64,000 nt of DNA from Rhodanobacteraceae bacterium ZG21-1 (GTDB lineage Bacteria > Pseudomonadota > Gammaproteobacteria > Xanthomonadales > Rhodanobacteraceae): assembly GCA_021390615.1 (NCBI GenBank), contig JAJEJU010000025.1:1178001-1242000 (forward strand), in the 5' to 3' direction. Numbering within the stretch: position 1 is the first letter of the stretch; each line of letters starts with the position of its first letter. A program made the position numbers and the translations under genes. Of the stretch, positions 20,801 to 28,687 are shown in pieces. Below the pieces are notes generated by a model that saw nothing but the letters and a program-made list of their open reading frames with translations, was not told the DNA's origin and did not search any database.

Positions 20801-20949
20801 ACACCATGGTCGGCGGGCTGATCCTCAGCCAGGCGCTCACCCTGTTCACCACGCCGGTGGTCTATCTTTATCTCGATCGCGCCAACAGCTGGCTGGTCCA
20901 CCGGCGCTTCGCCGAGCGGCTGGCGCACGATCCCGACGTCGCGGCGTAG
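17839..20949 (+). CDS. RND multidrug efflux pump, inner-membrane subunit (MdtB/MdtC-like)
   Basis: Proton-driven hydrophobe/amphiphile efflux (HAE1) transporter of 1036 aa with the expected two-fold repeat of 12 membrane helices and two large periplasmic loops. It begins STPFINRPVATSLLMLGVLL, the usual first helix. The proton-relay pair lies in GFVVDDAIVMLENIYRH (Asp401-Asp402). The second half has the YESYIYPLTILSTLPSAGVG segment and IVKKNGIMMVDFAIQAE. A single pump gene with one adaptor suggests a homotrimer, unlike the MdtB/MdtC pair of E. coli. Substrates are not predictable. The start overlaps the adaptor stop (ATGA). Confidence 0.95.
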   Translation: MSLSTPFINRPVATSLLMLGVLLIGIVAFPLLPVAPLPQVDFPTIQVSASLPGASPETMASSVTTPLENQFSEIPGVTQMTSTSVLSNSQITLQFDLDRNIDAAAQDVQTAINAAGGQLPKNLPSPPTYRKVNPADSAILIYSVHSDVLPLTSVDDYAENVLSQQISRLPGVAQVSIGGQQKPAVRVQVDPAKIAALGIQLEDIASVMSATTVNTPKGSINGATRNFTIYDNDQLLKAAPWNDTVVAYKNGAPVRIRDIGVAVEGPENSQLAAWQNGKPGVMLLIYKQPGANIIDTVNQIESLLPRVMNSVPPSIKVDRVIDRTTTIKASVRDVEFTLILTIALVVLVIFLFLRNVWATIIPGVTVPLSLLGTAALMYLLNYSLDNLSLMALTIAVGFVVDDAIVMLENIYRHIEEGLSPKEAALKGAGEIGFTIISISLSLVAVFIPLLLMGGIVGRLFREFAITVTMTIAVSAAVSLTLTPMMCALFLRDEKHVRHGRAYRVIEGMFDRMLAAYTRGLDFVLERQRATLLVFGLTVAATVVLYVLVPKGFFPQQDTGIISGLSDAAQDVSFNEMVRLQHKLTDVVAKDPDVAGWGASVGGSRPLNNGFVVIGLKPRDERSASADQIITRLRGELAKVQGATLYMQAAQDLNVGGRLARTQYQYSLQDADLDELNQWAPRLLAALKKLPQLRDVASDQQSSSTMLTLDIDRDQAARFGIQPDLINQTLYDAFGQRQVTQYFTQLNTYHVVLEITPGLQQDPGTLDRLYLKSPLTNQQVPLSTFAKFDTDHVGYLSVNHQSQFPAVTLSFNLAPGVALGDAVVAIDQASAKIGLPSSISGNFQGTAQAFQSSLKSEPYLILAALVVVYIILGMLYESYIYPLTILSTLPSAGVGALLMLMAFNFDLSVIALIGIILLIGIVKKNGIMMVDFAIQAEREQHLSPHDAIRQACLLRFRPIMMTTMAALLGALPLMLENGTGSELRQPLGYTMVGGLILSQALTLFTTPVVYLYLDRANSWLVHRRFAERLAHDPDVAA

Positions 20950-20979
20950 GCGCCGCGCGCCGCGCCTGGGAGAGCTCCG

Positions 20980-21660
20980 ATGAAGGTACTGCTGGTCGAG
21001 GACAATCAGCGCGTCTCGCAGTTCATCGTCAAGGGGCTGCGCGAGTCCGGCCACACGGTGGACCACGCCGACAACGGCCGCGACGGCATGTTGCTGGCAA
21101 CCAGCGAGCGCTACGACGCCATCGTGATGGACCGCATGCTGCCCGGAGGCATCGACGGCATCGCCATCATCGAGGCGCTGCGCAAGACCGGCAATCGCGT
21201 GCCGATCCTGATCCTCAGCGCCCTGTCCGACGTGGACGAGCGCATCCACGGGCTGCGCAGCGGCGGCGACGACTACCTGACCAAGCCGTTCGCCTTCGGC
21301 GAGCTGCTGGCGCGGCTGGACGTGCTCGGCCGCCGCGCCGAAGGCGGCAGCACCCGCACCAGCCTGGAAGTCGGCGACCTGCGCATGGACCTGCTCTCGC
21401 GCAAGGTGCAGCGCGGCAGCCGCGCGATCACCCTGCAGCCGCGCGAGTTCAAGTTGCTCGAGTACCTGATGCGCCACGCCGGCCAGGTGGTCACCCGCAC
21501 CATGCTGCTGGAGAACGTGTGGGACTACCACTTCGATCCGCAGACCAATGTGGTCGACGTGCACATCAGCAACCTGCGCCAGAAGATCTCGCTGGAGTCC
21601 GAGCGGCCGCTGCTGCGCACGGTGCGCCACGCCGGCTATATGCTGACCGCCGATGGCTGA
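20980..21660 (+). CDS. OmpR/PhoB-family response regulator, next to the RND pump
   Basis: A 226-aa two-domain regulator. The receiver (1-120) has the acidic pair in VEDN, phospho-acceptor Asp51 (IVMDRMLPG) and Lys in YLTKPF. The C-terminal winged helix (about 130-222) has ITLQPREFKLLEYLMRHAGQ and VVDVHISNLRQKI, the DNA-recognition region of this family. GGGAG lies 7 nt before the ATG. It follows the pump by 30 nt on the same strand and is followed, after 353 bp, by a histidine kinase, so it most likely controls the efflux operon with that kinase. Confidence 0.93.
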   Translation: MKVLLVEDNQRVSQFIVKGLRESGHTVDHADNGRDGMLLATSERYDAIVMDRMLPGGIDGIAIIEALRKTGNRVPILILSALSDVDERIHGLRSGGDDYLTKPFAFGELLARLDVLGRRAEGGSTRTSLEVGDLRMDLLSRKVQRGSRAITLQPREFKLLEYLMRHAGQVVTRTMLLENVWDYHFDPQTNVVDVHISNLRQKISLESERPLLRTVRHAGYMLTADG

Positions 21661-22013
21661 GCGCCTGTCCGCTCGCATTCGCTGCTTGGCGCTGCGTAGT
21701 GCCGGCTGGCCGAGCGGCGCGCCAGATTCCAGCCCTGCCGAAGCTTCGACCGGGCATGTCGGTGATGACCGACGCCATGGCGCGACGCAACGACAGTCGT
21801 GGGACTATTCGCCGGACGTTTGCGATCGGCCTGCGCAACGACGCGCTAGCGTCGTCACTCTCAAAGCCGCTCCGCTCGCGCTTCGACTTCGAGGTCAGCA
21901 GCTTTCATCCCGGCTCGGTGTGCGCCTAGACCCTGTCCCGACGAGCCGGCCATCCGCCGCTGGCAAGCTCTACGCAGTTCCCACGCCAAACACGAACCAC
22001 ACGGACCCTGCGC
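21661..22013. other. Intergenic region between response regulator and kinase
   Basis: An unusually long 353-bp gap inside what is otherwise a paired two-component system. I see no credible gene, terminator or repeat. Short frames here continue from neighbours and lack ribosome sites. The kinase may have its own promoter in this interval. Confidence 0.4.
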
Positions 22014-23477
22014 ATGGTCGCTGAACCGCGCCGCCGCCCGCGCATGCGTTCGTCCGCCGCGCTGCTGGCCTGGAGCTATGCTGCGCTCGGCATCCTCGCC
22101 CTGGTGCTGTTCGCCGCGCCGCTGCTGTACACCTGGGAAGACGTCATCGACGAGGGCCGACTCGAACTGCTGCACGAGGACTCGCAGCGCTTCGCCTCGG
22201 TCTACCAGCACGGCGGCGCCGGCAGCCTGGTCGACTTCATCAACGCCCGCATGAACATCCAGTTCGCCGGCGAGCGCATCCTGCTGCTGACCGATGCACG
22301 GCATCGGCCGCTGGCCGGCAACCTGGCGGCTTGGCCCGCGCAGGCACCCGAGGACGCGGAGAATTTCGTCGCCAGCGTGGAGTTCGCCGGCCATCCCACT
22401 CGCGCGGTGTTCCTGCATACCCGGCTGCCGGACGGCTATCACATGCTGGTCGGCCGCGACGTCGCCAAGTTCGCGCCGCTGCAGAACCGCTTCTGGTACG
22501 GCCTGGTCACCGCGGTGGCGGCGCTGGCGCTGATCGGCCTGCTCGGCGGCGTGCTGATCCGGCGCGTGCTGCTGCGCCGCGTGTACAGCATCCGCCAGAC
22601 CGTCTCGGCGATCATGCAGGGCAACCTCAGCCACCGGCTGCCGCCGGGGCGTGACGGCGACGAACTGGGCACGCTGGCGCAGACCATCAACGGCATGCTC
22701 GACCAGATCGAGCAGCTGGTGCACGGCGTCAGCAACGTCTCCAACGCGATCGCGCACGACCTGCGCACGCCGCTGGCCGAGCTGCGCTCGCGGCTGGAAG
22801 AGCTGGCGCTGACCCGGCCGCCGACGCCGCAGGTGTTCACCGAAATCGAGGCGGCGATCGCCGACGTCGACCGGGTGATCCGCGTGTTCAACGCGCTGCT
22901 GCGGCTGGCCGAGATCGACACTGGCCTGCGCCGCTCCGGCTTCGTCACGCTGGACCCGGTCGAGATCGCGGCGGAGGCAGTGGAGTTCTACCGGCCTGCC
23001 GCCGAGTTGAAGGGCGTCGAGCTGGCGTTCCGCTCGCCCGGTCCGCTGCACGCCTCCGGCGATCCGCTGCTGCTCGCCCAGGCGATCAACAACCTGCTCG
23101 ACAACGCGCTGAAGTATGTCGATGCGCACGGCCGCATCACGGTGGAGGTGAGCGGCCTGGAGCAGCACGTCGAGATCGTGGTCGCCGACAACGGGCCCGG
23201 CATTCCCGATGCGGAAAAACCCAAGGTGGTCGAGCGCTTCTACCGCGGCGACGTCAGCCGCGGTACGCCCGGCGTCGGCCTCGGCCTGAGCCTGGTGGAC
23301 GCGGTGGCCAAGCTGCACCGCGGCACGCTGACGTTTGCCGACAACCATCCCGGACTGCAGGCGCGGCTGTCGCTGGAGCAAGGCGTCGCCGGCAACGCCG
23401 GGGCGGGCGGCCAGGCTCGCCTGGCTCGTCCGCCAGCGCCCGAGGCTCAGCCGGACGCAAAGGCCGCCGGCTCGTAG
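22014..23477 (+). CDS. Sensor histidine kinase paired with the RND-linked regulator
   Basis: Inner-membrane sensor kinase of 487 aa. TM1 is at about 17-38 (LLAWSYAALGILALVLFAAP), a periplasmic sensor covers about 40-160, and TM2 is LVTAVAALALIGLLGGVLI. A HAMP linker follows, then the phosphorylated His in NAIAHDLRTPLAEL. The ATP-binding domain has the N box NNLLDNALKY, DNGPGIP and GVGLGLSLV. The start could be ATG 22014 or 22044; neither has a good ribosome site. The 3' end overlaps the convergent GST-like gene by 31 bp. Confidence 0.91.
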   Translation: MVAEPRRRPRMRSSAALLAWSYAALGILALVLFAAPLLYTWEDVIDEGRLELLHEDSQRFASVYQHGGAGSLVDFINARMNIQFAGERILLLTDARHRPLAGNLAAWPAQAPEDAENFVASVEFAGHPTRAVFLHTRLPDGYHMLVGRDVAKFAPLQNRFWYGLVTAVAALALIGLLGGVLIRRVLLRRVYSIRQTVSAIMQGNLSHRLPPGRDGDELGTLAQTINGMLDQIEQLVHGVSNVSNAIAHDLRTPLAELRSRLEELALTRPPTPQVFTEIEAAIADVDRVIRVFNALLRLAEIDTGLRRSGFVTLDPVEIAAEAVEFYRPAAELKGVELAFRSPGPLHASGDPLLLAQAINNLLDNALKYVDAHGRITVEVSGLEQHVEIVVADNGPGIPDAEKPKVVERFYRGDVSRGTPGVGLGLSLVDAVAKLHRGTLTFADNHPGLQARLSLEQGVAGNAGAGGQARLARPPAPEAQPDAKAAGS

Positions 23478-24421
23478 CGGACGCGGCCGACGCCGCCGAA
23501 CCAGCGCAGTTTCAGATAGGCCGGCAGCCCGCGCAGCAGGGTCCAGCGGTTCACCGGCTGGATGTCGTTGTTTGCCCGCTCCAGCGGCGCTGCCACCGGC
23601 TCGGCCGCGCCAAGTGCCGGCACCTCCGGCGCCTGGCGCATCCAGCCCACCCTGCCGCGCATATGGCCGCAGCGCTGCCGCCGCGCCTGGATCAGGCTTT
23701 CATAGGGAAACGCCGCATCGCGCCCATGTTCGCGGAACAGACGCTGCTGCCAGGCGAACAGCGACTGCAGCCGCGGGTGGTGGCTGAAGTACGGCACGAT
23801 CCGCAGCGGCCGCAGCAGCGCGGCCAGGGTGATGTCGGCTGCGCCGAAGCGATCGCCGACCAGGAAGCCGTCGCGCTCGATGTGCGCCGCGATCGGCAAC
23901 AGCTGCGCTTCCAGCGCCTCGTACACGCGATCCTGGCGATTGCGGTGGAAACGGAAGCGCAGGGTGAGCATCGCGCCCAGCACCGGCGCCGCGATCGAGC
24001 GCCAGCCGCGCCGGGTGAACAGGCCGCCGCAGACCTGCGGCATGAACAAGGCCGACAGGGTCTGCGGGCATTCCATGATCAGCTGGGTATAGCCCAGCCG
24101 GCGCGCATGCAGCCCCAGGGTGGAATCCAGCCGCAGCATCCATTGCCAGGCCGCTTCGCGCTGCGCCGGCTCGGCCGGCAGCAGCGGATGCTCGGGATAG
24201 GTTTCGTCGAGGTAGCGGATGATCGGCGAGGAATCGCTGATGGCCACGTCGGTGGCCGTGTCGTGGATCAGCGGCACCGTCTGCGCGCAGGCGAAGCGGC
24301 GCATCTCCTTCTTGGTGAACGCCACGATGTCGATGCCGCGCCAGGGCAGCTGCTTGAAATCCAGCGCCCACCGCACCTTTTCCACGTAGTGGGACCATTG
24401 CAGCTTGTACAGATCGATCAT
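23447..24421 (-). CDS. Glutathione S-transferase family protein
   Basis: A 324-aa protein with a thioredoxin-fold N-terminal domain (about 1-80: YKLQWSHYVEKVRWALDFK, then TVPLIHDTATDVAISDSSPI, where the cis-Pro and the Ser of the glutathione site are expected) and an all-helical C-terminal domain (about 90-215, including FLVGDRFGAADITLAALL). It is longer than typical bacterial GSTs (about 200-230 aa): the last 90 residues, rich in Arg and Ala, have no match I recognise. Start is ATG 24421 with GGGGA upstream. It is divergent from metF and its tail runs 31 bp into the end of the histidine kinase gene. The substrate is unknown. Confidence 0.83.
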   Translation of the reverse strand: MIDLYKLQWSHYVEKVRWALDFKQLPWRGIDIVAFTKKEMRRFACAQTVPLIHDTATDVAISDSSPIIRYLDETYPEHPLLPAEPAQREAAWQWMLRLDSTLGLHARRLGYTQLIMECPQTLSALFMPQVCGGLFTRRGWRSIAAPVLGAMLTLRFRFHRNRQDRVYEALEAQLLPIAAHIERDGFLVGDRFGAADITLAALLRPLRIVPYFSHHPRLQSLFAWQQRLFREHGRDAAFPYESLIQARRQRCGHMRGRVGWMRQAPEVPALGAAEPVAAPLERANNDIQPVNRWTLLRGLPAYLKLRWFGGVGRVRYEPAAFASG

Positions 24422-24501
24422 CGCGATTCCCCGGGGTCGAACAGGCCAACTGAGGGCGACTGGCGCCCATACAAGCCTCGGGTCATCGCCGGCAACGCCT
24501 G

Positions 24502-24550
24502 CGCGAATCGGAGACATATATATCGCTTCATCGCGAATAGGAGATATATA
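24502..24550. promoter_or_regulatory. Tandem AT-rich repeat before metF, probable operator/promoter region
   Basis: CGCGAATCGGAGACATATATA at 24502-24522 (one base over the usual quoting length is avoided by noting its core CGCGAAT-GGAGA-TATATA) recurs as CGCGAATAGGAGATATATA at 24532-24550, a 30-bp period. The pair also creates an inverted repeat, TATATATC (24517-24524) and GATATATA (24543-24550), with an 18-nt spacer. The TATATA blocks could serve as -10 elements. It ends 33 nt before the metF ATG. A role as a binding site for a methionine-cycle regulator is inference. Confidence 0.5.
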
Positions 24551-24583
24551 CTTCCCGACATCACCTGCCGGGAGCCCTGTGCG

Positions 24584-25408
24584 ATGCCGTCGATCAGCTT
24601 CGAGTTCTTTCCCCCCAAGACCGACGAGCAGCGCGCCCAGCTGGACCGCACTGCCGAGCTGCTGACCGCCAGCCGCCCGGAATACGTCTCGGTGACCTTC
24701 GGCGCCGGCGGCTCCACCCTGCAGTACACCGAGGAAACGGTGAAACGGCTGCAGTCCCACCACGGCCTGACGGCGGCGCCGCATCTTTCCTGCATGGGCG
24801 GCAGCAAGGCCGAGATCTCGGCCCTGCTGGACAGCTACCGCACTGCCGGCTGCCGACGCATCGTCGCCCTGCGCGGCGACCTGCCGTCGGGCATGGCCTC
24901 GCCGGGCGATTTCCGCTACGCGGCCGAGCTGGTGCGTTTCATCCGCGAACACAGCGGGGACTATTTCCAGATCGAGGTGGCGGCCTATCCGGAGACCCAT
25001 CCGCAGGCCGACGACGCGCTGGCCGACCTGCGCCATTTCAAGGCCAAGATCGACGCCGGCGCGAACGGTGCGATCACCCAGTACTTCTTCAACCCCGACG
25101 CCTATTTCCGCTTCGTGGACGACGCGCGACGACTGGGCGTGCAGGCGCCGATCGTGCCGGGCATCATGCCGATCTCCAACTTCACCCAGCTGCGCCGCTT
25201 CTCCGAAGCCTGCGGCGCAGAAATCCCGCGCTGGGTAGCCAAGCGCATGCAGGCCCACGGCGACGACGCCGACTCGATCCGTGCGCTCGGCACCGAAGTG
25301 GTGGCACAGCTGTGCCGCCGCCTGCTGGATGGCGGCGCGCCCGGCCTGCACTTCTATACGATCAATCGCGCCAAGGCGACCCAGGCGGTGCTGCGCGCCT
25401 TGGGCTGA
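24584..25408 (+). CDS. metF: 5,10-Methylenetetrahydrofolate reductase
   Basis: Cytoplasmic flavoenzyme making 5-methyltetrahydrofolate for methionine synthesis. It has 274 aa, the bacterial length. Motifs seen: SFEFFPPKTDEQR with the catalytic Glu, VSVTFGAGGST, PHLSCMGGS, RIVALRGDLP (FAD site), EVAAYPETHPQA, KIDAGANGAITQYFFNPDAY, IVPGIMPISN and the C-terminal LHFYTINRA. Start is ATG 24584 with GGGAG about 9 nt before it; the frame is open far upstream but without a start context. It acts in the same cycle as ahcY, from which it is separated by the efflux module. Confidence 0.96.
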   Translation: MPSISFEFFPPKTDEQRAQLDRTAELLTASRPEYVSVTFGAGGSTLQYTEETVKRLQSHHGLTAAPHLSCMGGSKAEISALLDSYRTAGCRRIVALRGDLPSGMASPGDFRYAAELVRFIREHSGDYFQIEVAAYPETHPQADDALADLRHFKAKIDAGANGAITQYFFNPDAYFRFVDDARRLGVQAPIVPGIMPISNFTQLRRFSEACGAEIPRWVAKRMQAHGDDADSIRALGTEVVAQLCRRLLDGGAPGLHFYTINRAKATQAVLRALG

Positions 25409-25525
25409 TCCGGGGCCAGCGAAGGCCACCGGCATTTCTCGCGCGCAAGCCGGAGCTAAGCGACTAGAGGCGATATCGCGTCTTCGCACGCGCCACTGCA
25501 AGCTCGCGGCCGCTATGCTTGCGCG

Positions 25526-26116
25526 ATGCGCCTGCTCGCCCTACTCCTGTTGTGTCTGCTGCCGTTCGCCCATGTCCATGCGCAGGCCGACGATCCCGCA
25601 CCGATCCGCCGCTGCACCGGCCCCGACGGGCAGCTGATCTTCACCGATCGCAGCTGCATCGACGTGCAGGCCACGCCGGCCTTGCCGGCTCCCACCGCGA
25701 CCTCGCCATCGCAGGCAGCGGCGACGGCCGTGGCGCCGCCGATCCTGTGCGCCAACAGCGTGGCCGACCTCAAGCAGGCCGTGGTCGACGCGTTCGCGGC
25801 GCGCAACGCCAATCGGCTGGCCGGCCTGATGTTGTGGAACGGCTACGGCCGCAACGGCGTGGTGGCCGATATCCGCCAGTTGCAGAGCCTGATGGAACAC
25901 CCCCTGCTCGATCTGGAGGCGGGCGGCGACGGCGATGGCAGCGCGGCGAACGGCAGCGACGACCTCGATCAGCCGGCGGCAGCCGACGAACATGCCGCAC
26001 CCGGTGCTCCCGCCATGCTGGTGCTGCATACGGCCGACACCGATGGCAGCAGCCGCACTACGCGCCTGAGCGTGGTGCGCCACGCCGGCTGCCTGTGGCT
26101 GCGCCCGCAAGGCTAG
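25526..26116 (+). CDS. Exported protein with DUF4124-like N-terminus
   Basis: A 196-aa protein with a signal peptide (MRLLALLLLCLLPFAHVHAQ). After it comes a short DUF4124-type segment, RRCTGPDGQLIFTDRSC, with paired Cys residues that could form a disulfide. The middle is low complexity (Ala/Pro/Thr), and a second half around ANSVADLKQAVVDAFAARNA to the C-terminus ending LWLRPQG may be a small alpha/beta domain with two more Cys. Members of this group are periplasmic and uncharacterised. It lies 117 nt after metF on the same strand but no functional link is evident. Confidence 0.75.
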   Translation: MRLLALLLLCLLPFAHVHAQADDPAPIRRCTGPDGQLIFTDRSCIDVQATPALPAPTATSPSQAAATAVAPPILCANSVADLKQAVVDAFAARNANRLAGLMLWNGYGRNGVVADIRQLQSLMEHPLLDLEAGGDGDGSAANGSDDLDQPAAADEHAAPGAPAMLVLHTADTDGSSRTTRLSVVRHAGCLWLRPQG

Positions 26117-26297
26117 CTCGCCCGCGCATTTCCGCCATCGCGCGGGCTACCCGCAAACCGTGCAGGCCCGCACCGGATCAGCCCTGTCGTGCCGCGTGAA
26201 ACGGCGCCCCCGACAGCGCACGGGACGCAACCATACGGCTCCGTAAGCCGCCTTGCCCGCCGGCCGGGTATCATAGGCAGTCAACCGGAGATCAGAC

Positions 26298-27215
26298 ATG
26301 GCTCAGCAATACCCCGAATGGATCTGGCAGAACGGCGCCATCAAGCCATGGCAGGAAGCCACCACTCACGTCATGTCGCACGCGCTGCACTACGGCTCCT
26401 CGGTGTTCGAGGGCATCCGCAGCTATGTCACGCCGGACGGCGCGGCGATCTTCCGTCTCACCGATCACCTGAAGCGGCTGTTCCTGTCGGCCAAGATCTA
26501 CGACATGGTGCTGCCGTGCACGCAGGACGAGCTCGCCGCAGCCTGCCGCGAAGTGATCACCCGCAACAAGCTCGCCGCCGCCTACCTGCGCCCGGTCGCC
26601 TATCGCGGCCTGGGCGGCTTCGGCCTCTCCGCCGAGACGCCGATCGACGTCGCCGTGGCCGCCTGGCCGATGGGCCCGTACCTCGGGCCGGAAGCGCTGG
26701 AGCGCGGCATCGACGCCTGCGTGTCGAGCTGGCAGCGCTTCGCCCCGAACACCATTCCGGCCGGCGCCAAGGCCGGCGGCAACTATCTGTCCGGCCAGCT
26801 GATCGCACGCGAAGCGCGCCGCCTCGGCTTTGGCGAGGGCATCGCACTGGCATCCTCCGGCCTGCTCAGCGAAGGGGCCGGCGAAAACCTGTTCCTGGTG
26901 TTTGACGGCGTGCTGCACACCACGCCGGCCAGCGCCTCGATCCTCGCCGGCATCACCCGCGACACGATCAAGACCCTCGCGCTGGAAGACGGCATCGAGG
27001 TGGTGGAGCGCGACATCCCGCGCGAATACCTCTACCTCGCCGACGAAATCCTGATGTGCGGCACCGCCGCCGAGATCACCCCGATCCGCTCGGTGGACGG
27101 CAAGCAGGTCGGCGCCGGCAAGGCCGGCCGCGTCACCCGACGCCTGCAGGAGCTGTTCTTCGGCTTGTTCGACGGCCGCACCAACGACCGCTGGGGCTGG
27201 CTGGAACCGGTGTGA
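26298..27215 (+). CDS. ilvE: Branched-chain amino acid aminotransferase
   Basis: Fold-type IV PLP enzyme transferring amino groups between glutamate and the keto acids of leucine, isoleucine and valine. It has 305 aa (E. coli 309). Motifs: SHALHYGSSVFEGIRSY, RLTDHLKRLFLSAKIY, AYLRPVAYRGLG, NTIPAGAKAGGNYLSGQL with the Schiff-base Lys, SEGAGENLFLVFDG, SILAGITRDTIKTLA and EILMCGTAAEITPIRSVDG. GGAG precedes the ATG by 7 nt. It appears monocistronic. Confidence 0.96.
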   Translation: MAQQYPEWIWQNGAIKPWQEATTHVMSHALHYGSSVFEGIRSYVTPDGAAIFRLTDHLKRLFLSAKIYDMVLPCTQDELAAACREVITRNKLAAAYLRPVAYRGLGGFGLSAETPIDVAVAAWPMGPYLGPEALERGIDACVSSWQRFAPNTIPAGAKAGGNYLSGQLIAREARRLGFGEGIALASSGLLSEGAGENLFLVFDGVLHTTPASASILAGITRDTIKTLALEDGIEVVERDIPREYLYLADEILMCGTAAEITPIRSVDGKQVGAGKAGRVTRRLQELFFGLFDGRTNDRWGWLEPV

Positions 27216-27400
27216 TTCCCGACGGCGGGGCGGCCGGTGCCGCGCCCGCCGAAACCTTGCGTGAGCCGACAGCCGGACCCGCGATACGCGTGTTGTGCGG
27301 TGGCCATCGGGCCGCTCACTGCTAAGCGGGCCGCCTCGCGCAGTAGATGCCTGGCACGAAGGATCGTCGCTCGGCACGCTCCACCCGCACCAGAAACCGT

Positions 27401-28687
27401 CTAGGCAAAGACGATGCTGGCGATCGCGCCATTGGTATCGGTACGCGGACGCATCGACACTTCCCAGCCGTACAGCTCGCATAGACGGCGCACGATGGCG
27501 AGGCCCAGGCCGGCGCCGCTGCCGCCGGCGCCTTCGCCGCGCACGCCGCGCTGGAACAGCCGCTCGGCATCTTCCGGCTTGATGCCGGGACCGGTGTCGA
27601 TCACCTCGATGCGGCCCTGGCCGACCTCGACCCGCACGCTGCCTTGCAGGGTGTACTTGATCGCGTTGCCGATCAGGTTGGTCAGCGCCACCGACAGCAC
27701 CGAGGCCGGCGCGTTCACGCTGACCGGCGCATTCACCGCCAGGTCGATGGTCAGCGGCTTGTCGCGCATCTGCGGGCGCTGGCTTTCGATCACGTCGGCC
27801 GCCACCTTACCCACCTCGGTAGTCTCGCCGCGGGTGGGTCCGCGCCGCTCGGCGCGCGACAGCAGCAGCAGCGCCTCGATCAGCTCGCTGGCCTGGCGCG
27901 AGGCGCGCTCGATGCGCTTCAGCCGCTCGCGCAGTTTGTCGGTGAGATCCGGCGAGCCCTGCAGCAACTCGGTAGTGCTGGCGATCACCGCCAGCGGCGT
28001 GCGCAGCTCGTGGCTGACGTCGGAATTGAACTCGCGGTCGCGCTCGACCATGGTGGTGAGGCGCGAAGAGTAATCGTCCAGCGCCAGCGCCAGCTCGCCT
28101 ATTTCGTCATCGGCAAAATACGGCGCCAGCGGCTCGGCCTTGCCGGTCTTGCGGAAGCCGCGCAGCCGCGTCGCCAGCTGGGTCACCGGCTTGAGCACCT
28201 TGCGCGACAGCCACAGGCCGATGGCCAGCGAAAGTAGGCCGAACAGCACCACCGCCGCCAGCACGCTGAACAACAGCTGCCGCTTGCCCAGCTCGTCGCG
28301 GGAAATGTCGTAGGTAAGGAAGTTGATCAGGCCGTCCTTGCGCCGAACCGCGATCTTGTACTGCTTCAGCTTGCCGGTCACCGGGTCCGGCTGAGTGATG
28401 TCGTGCACGCCGGTGTCGAGGTTCTGCCAGGCCAGCGGCGCCTTGTAGATCGTGTGATCGCTCCAGGTCCAAGCCTTGACGATATTGAAGGACGGTATCT
28501 GATTGCGGTTGGCCAGCACCTGCGCATTGAGGCTGTCCACCTCGTCCTGCAGGCTGGCGTTGATCAACTGATCTTCCACTCGCGCACGAATGTTCAACGC
28601 CGCGAACGCGAACAGCGCGCTGAGGCCGAAACCGAACAGCGCGAAGGAGACGACCAGGCGGAACCGCAGCTTACGCCTGGACTGCAT
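27401..28687 (-). CDS. Sensor histidine kinase (second two-component pair)
   Basis: Inner-membrane kinase of 428 aa. TM1 is at about 8-28 (LVVSFALFGFGLSALFAFAA), a periplasmic sensor of about 140 aa follows, TM2 is LFSVLAAVVLFGLLSLAIGLWL, then HAMP. The phospho-acceptor His is in NSDVSHELRTPLAVIAST. ATP-domain motifs are LTNLIGNAIKY, DTGPGIK and GAGLGLAIV. ATG 28687 overlaps the end of the response regulator gene by 17 nt, so it is translationally coupled. The architecture resembles PhoQ-like kinases but the sensor is not diagnostic. Confidence 0.92.
   Translation of the reverse strand: MQSRRKLRFRLVVSFALFGFGLSALFAFAALNIRARVEDQLINASLQDEVDSLNAQVLANRNQIPSFNIVKAWTWSDHTIYKAPLAWQNLDTGVHDITQPDPVTGKLKQYKIAVRRKDGLINFLTYDISRDELGKRQLLFSVLAAVVLFGLLSLAIGLWLSRKVLKPVTQLATRLRGFRKTGKAEPLAPYFADDEIGELALALDDYSSRLTTMVERDREFNSDVSHELRTPLAVIASTTELLQGSPDLTDKLRERLKRIERASRQASELIEALLLLSRAERRGPTRGETTEVGKVAADVIESQRPQMRDKPLTIDLAVNAPVSVNAPASVLSVALTNLIGNAIKYTLQGSVRVEVGQGRIEVIDTGPGIKPEDAERLFQRGVRGEGAGGSGAGLGLAIVRRLCELYGWEVSMRPRTDTNGAIASIVFA

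Noticed and set aside
17638-21678. A 1346-codon open frame on the minus strand opposite the RND operon
   Set aside because: It is antisense to the adaptor, pump and regulator, is dominated by His, Gln, Arg, Val and Ala, and has no motifs; this is a product of GC-rich codon bias. The same applies to other long antisense frames at 11463-14252, 41658-43493 and 55277-57514.
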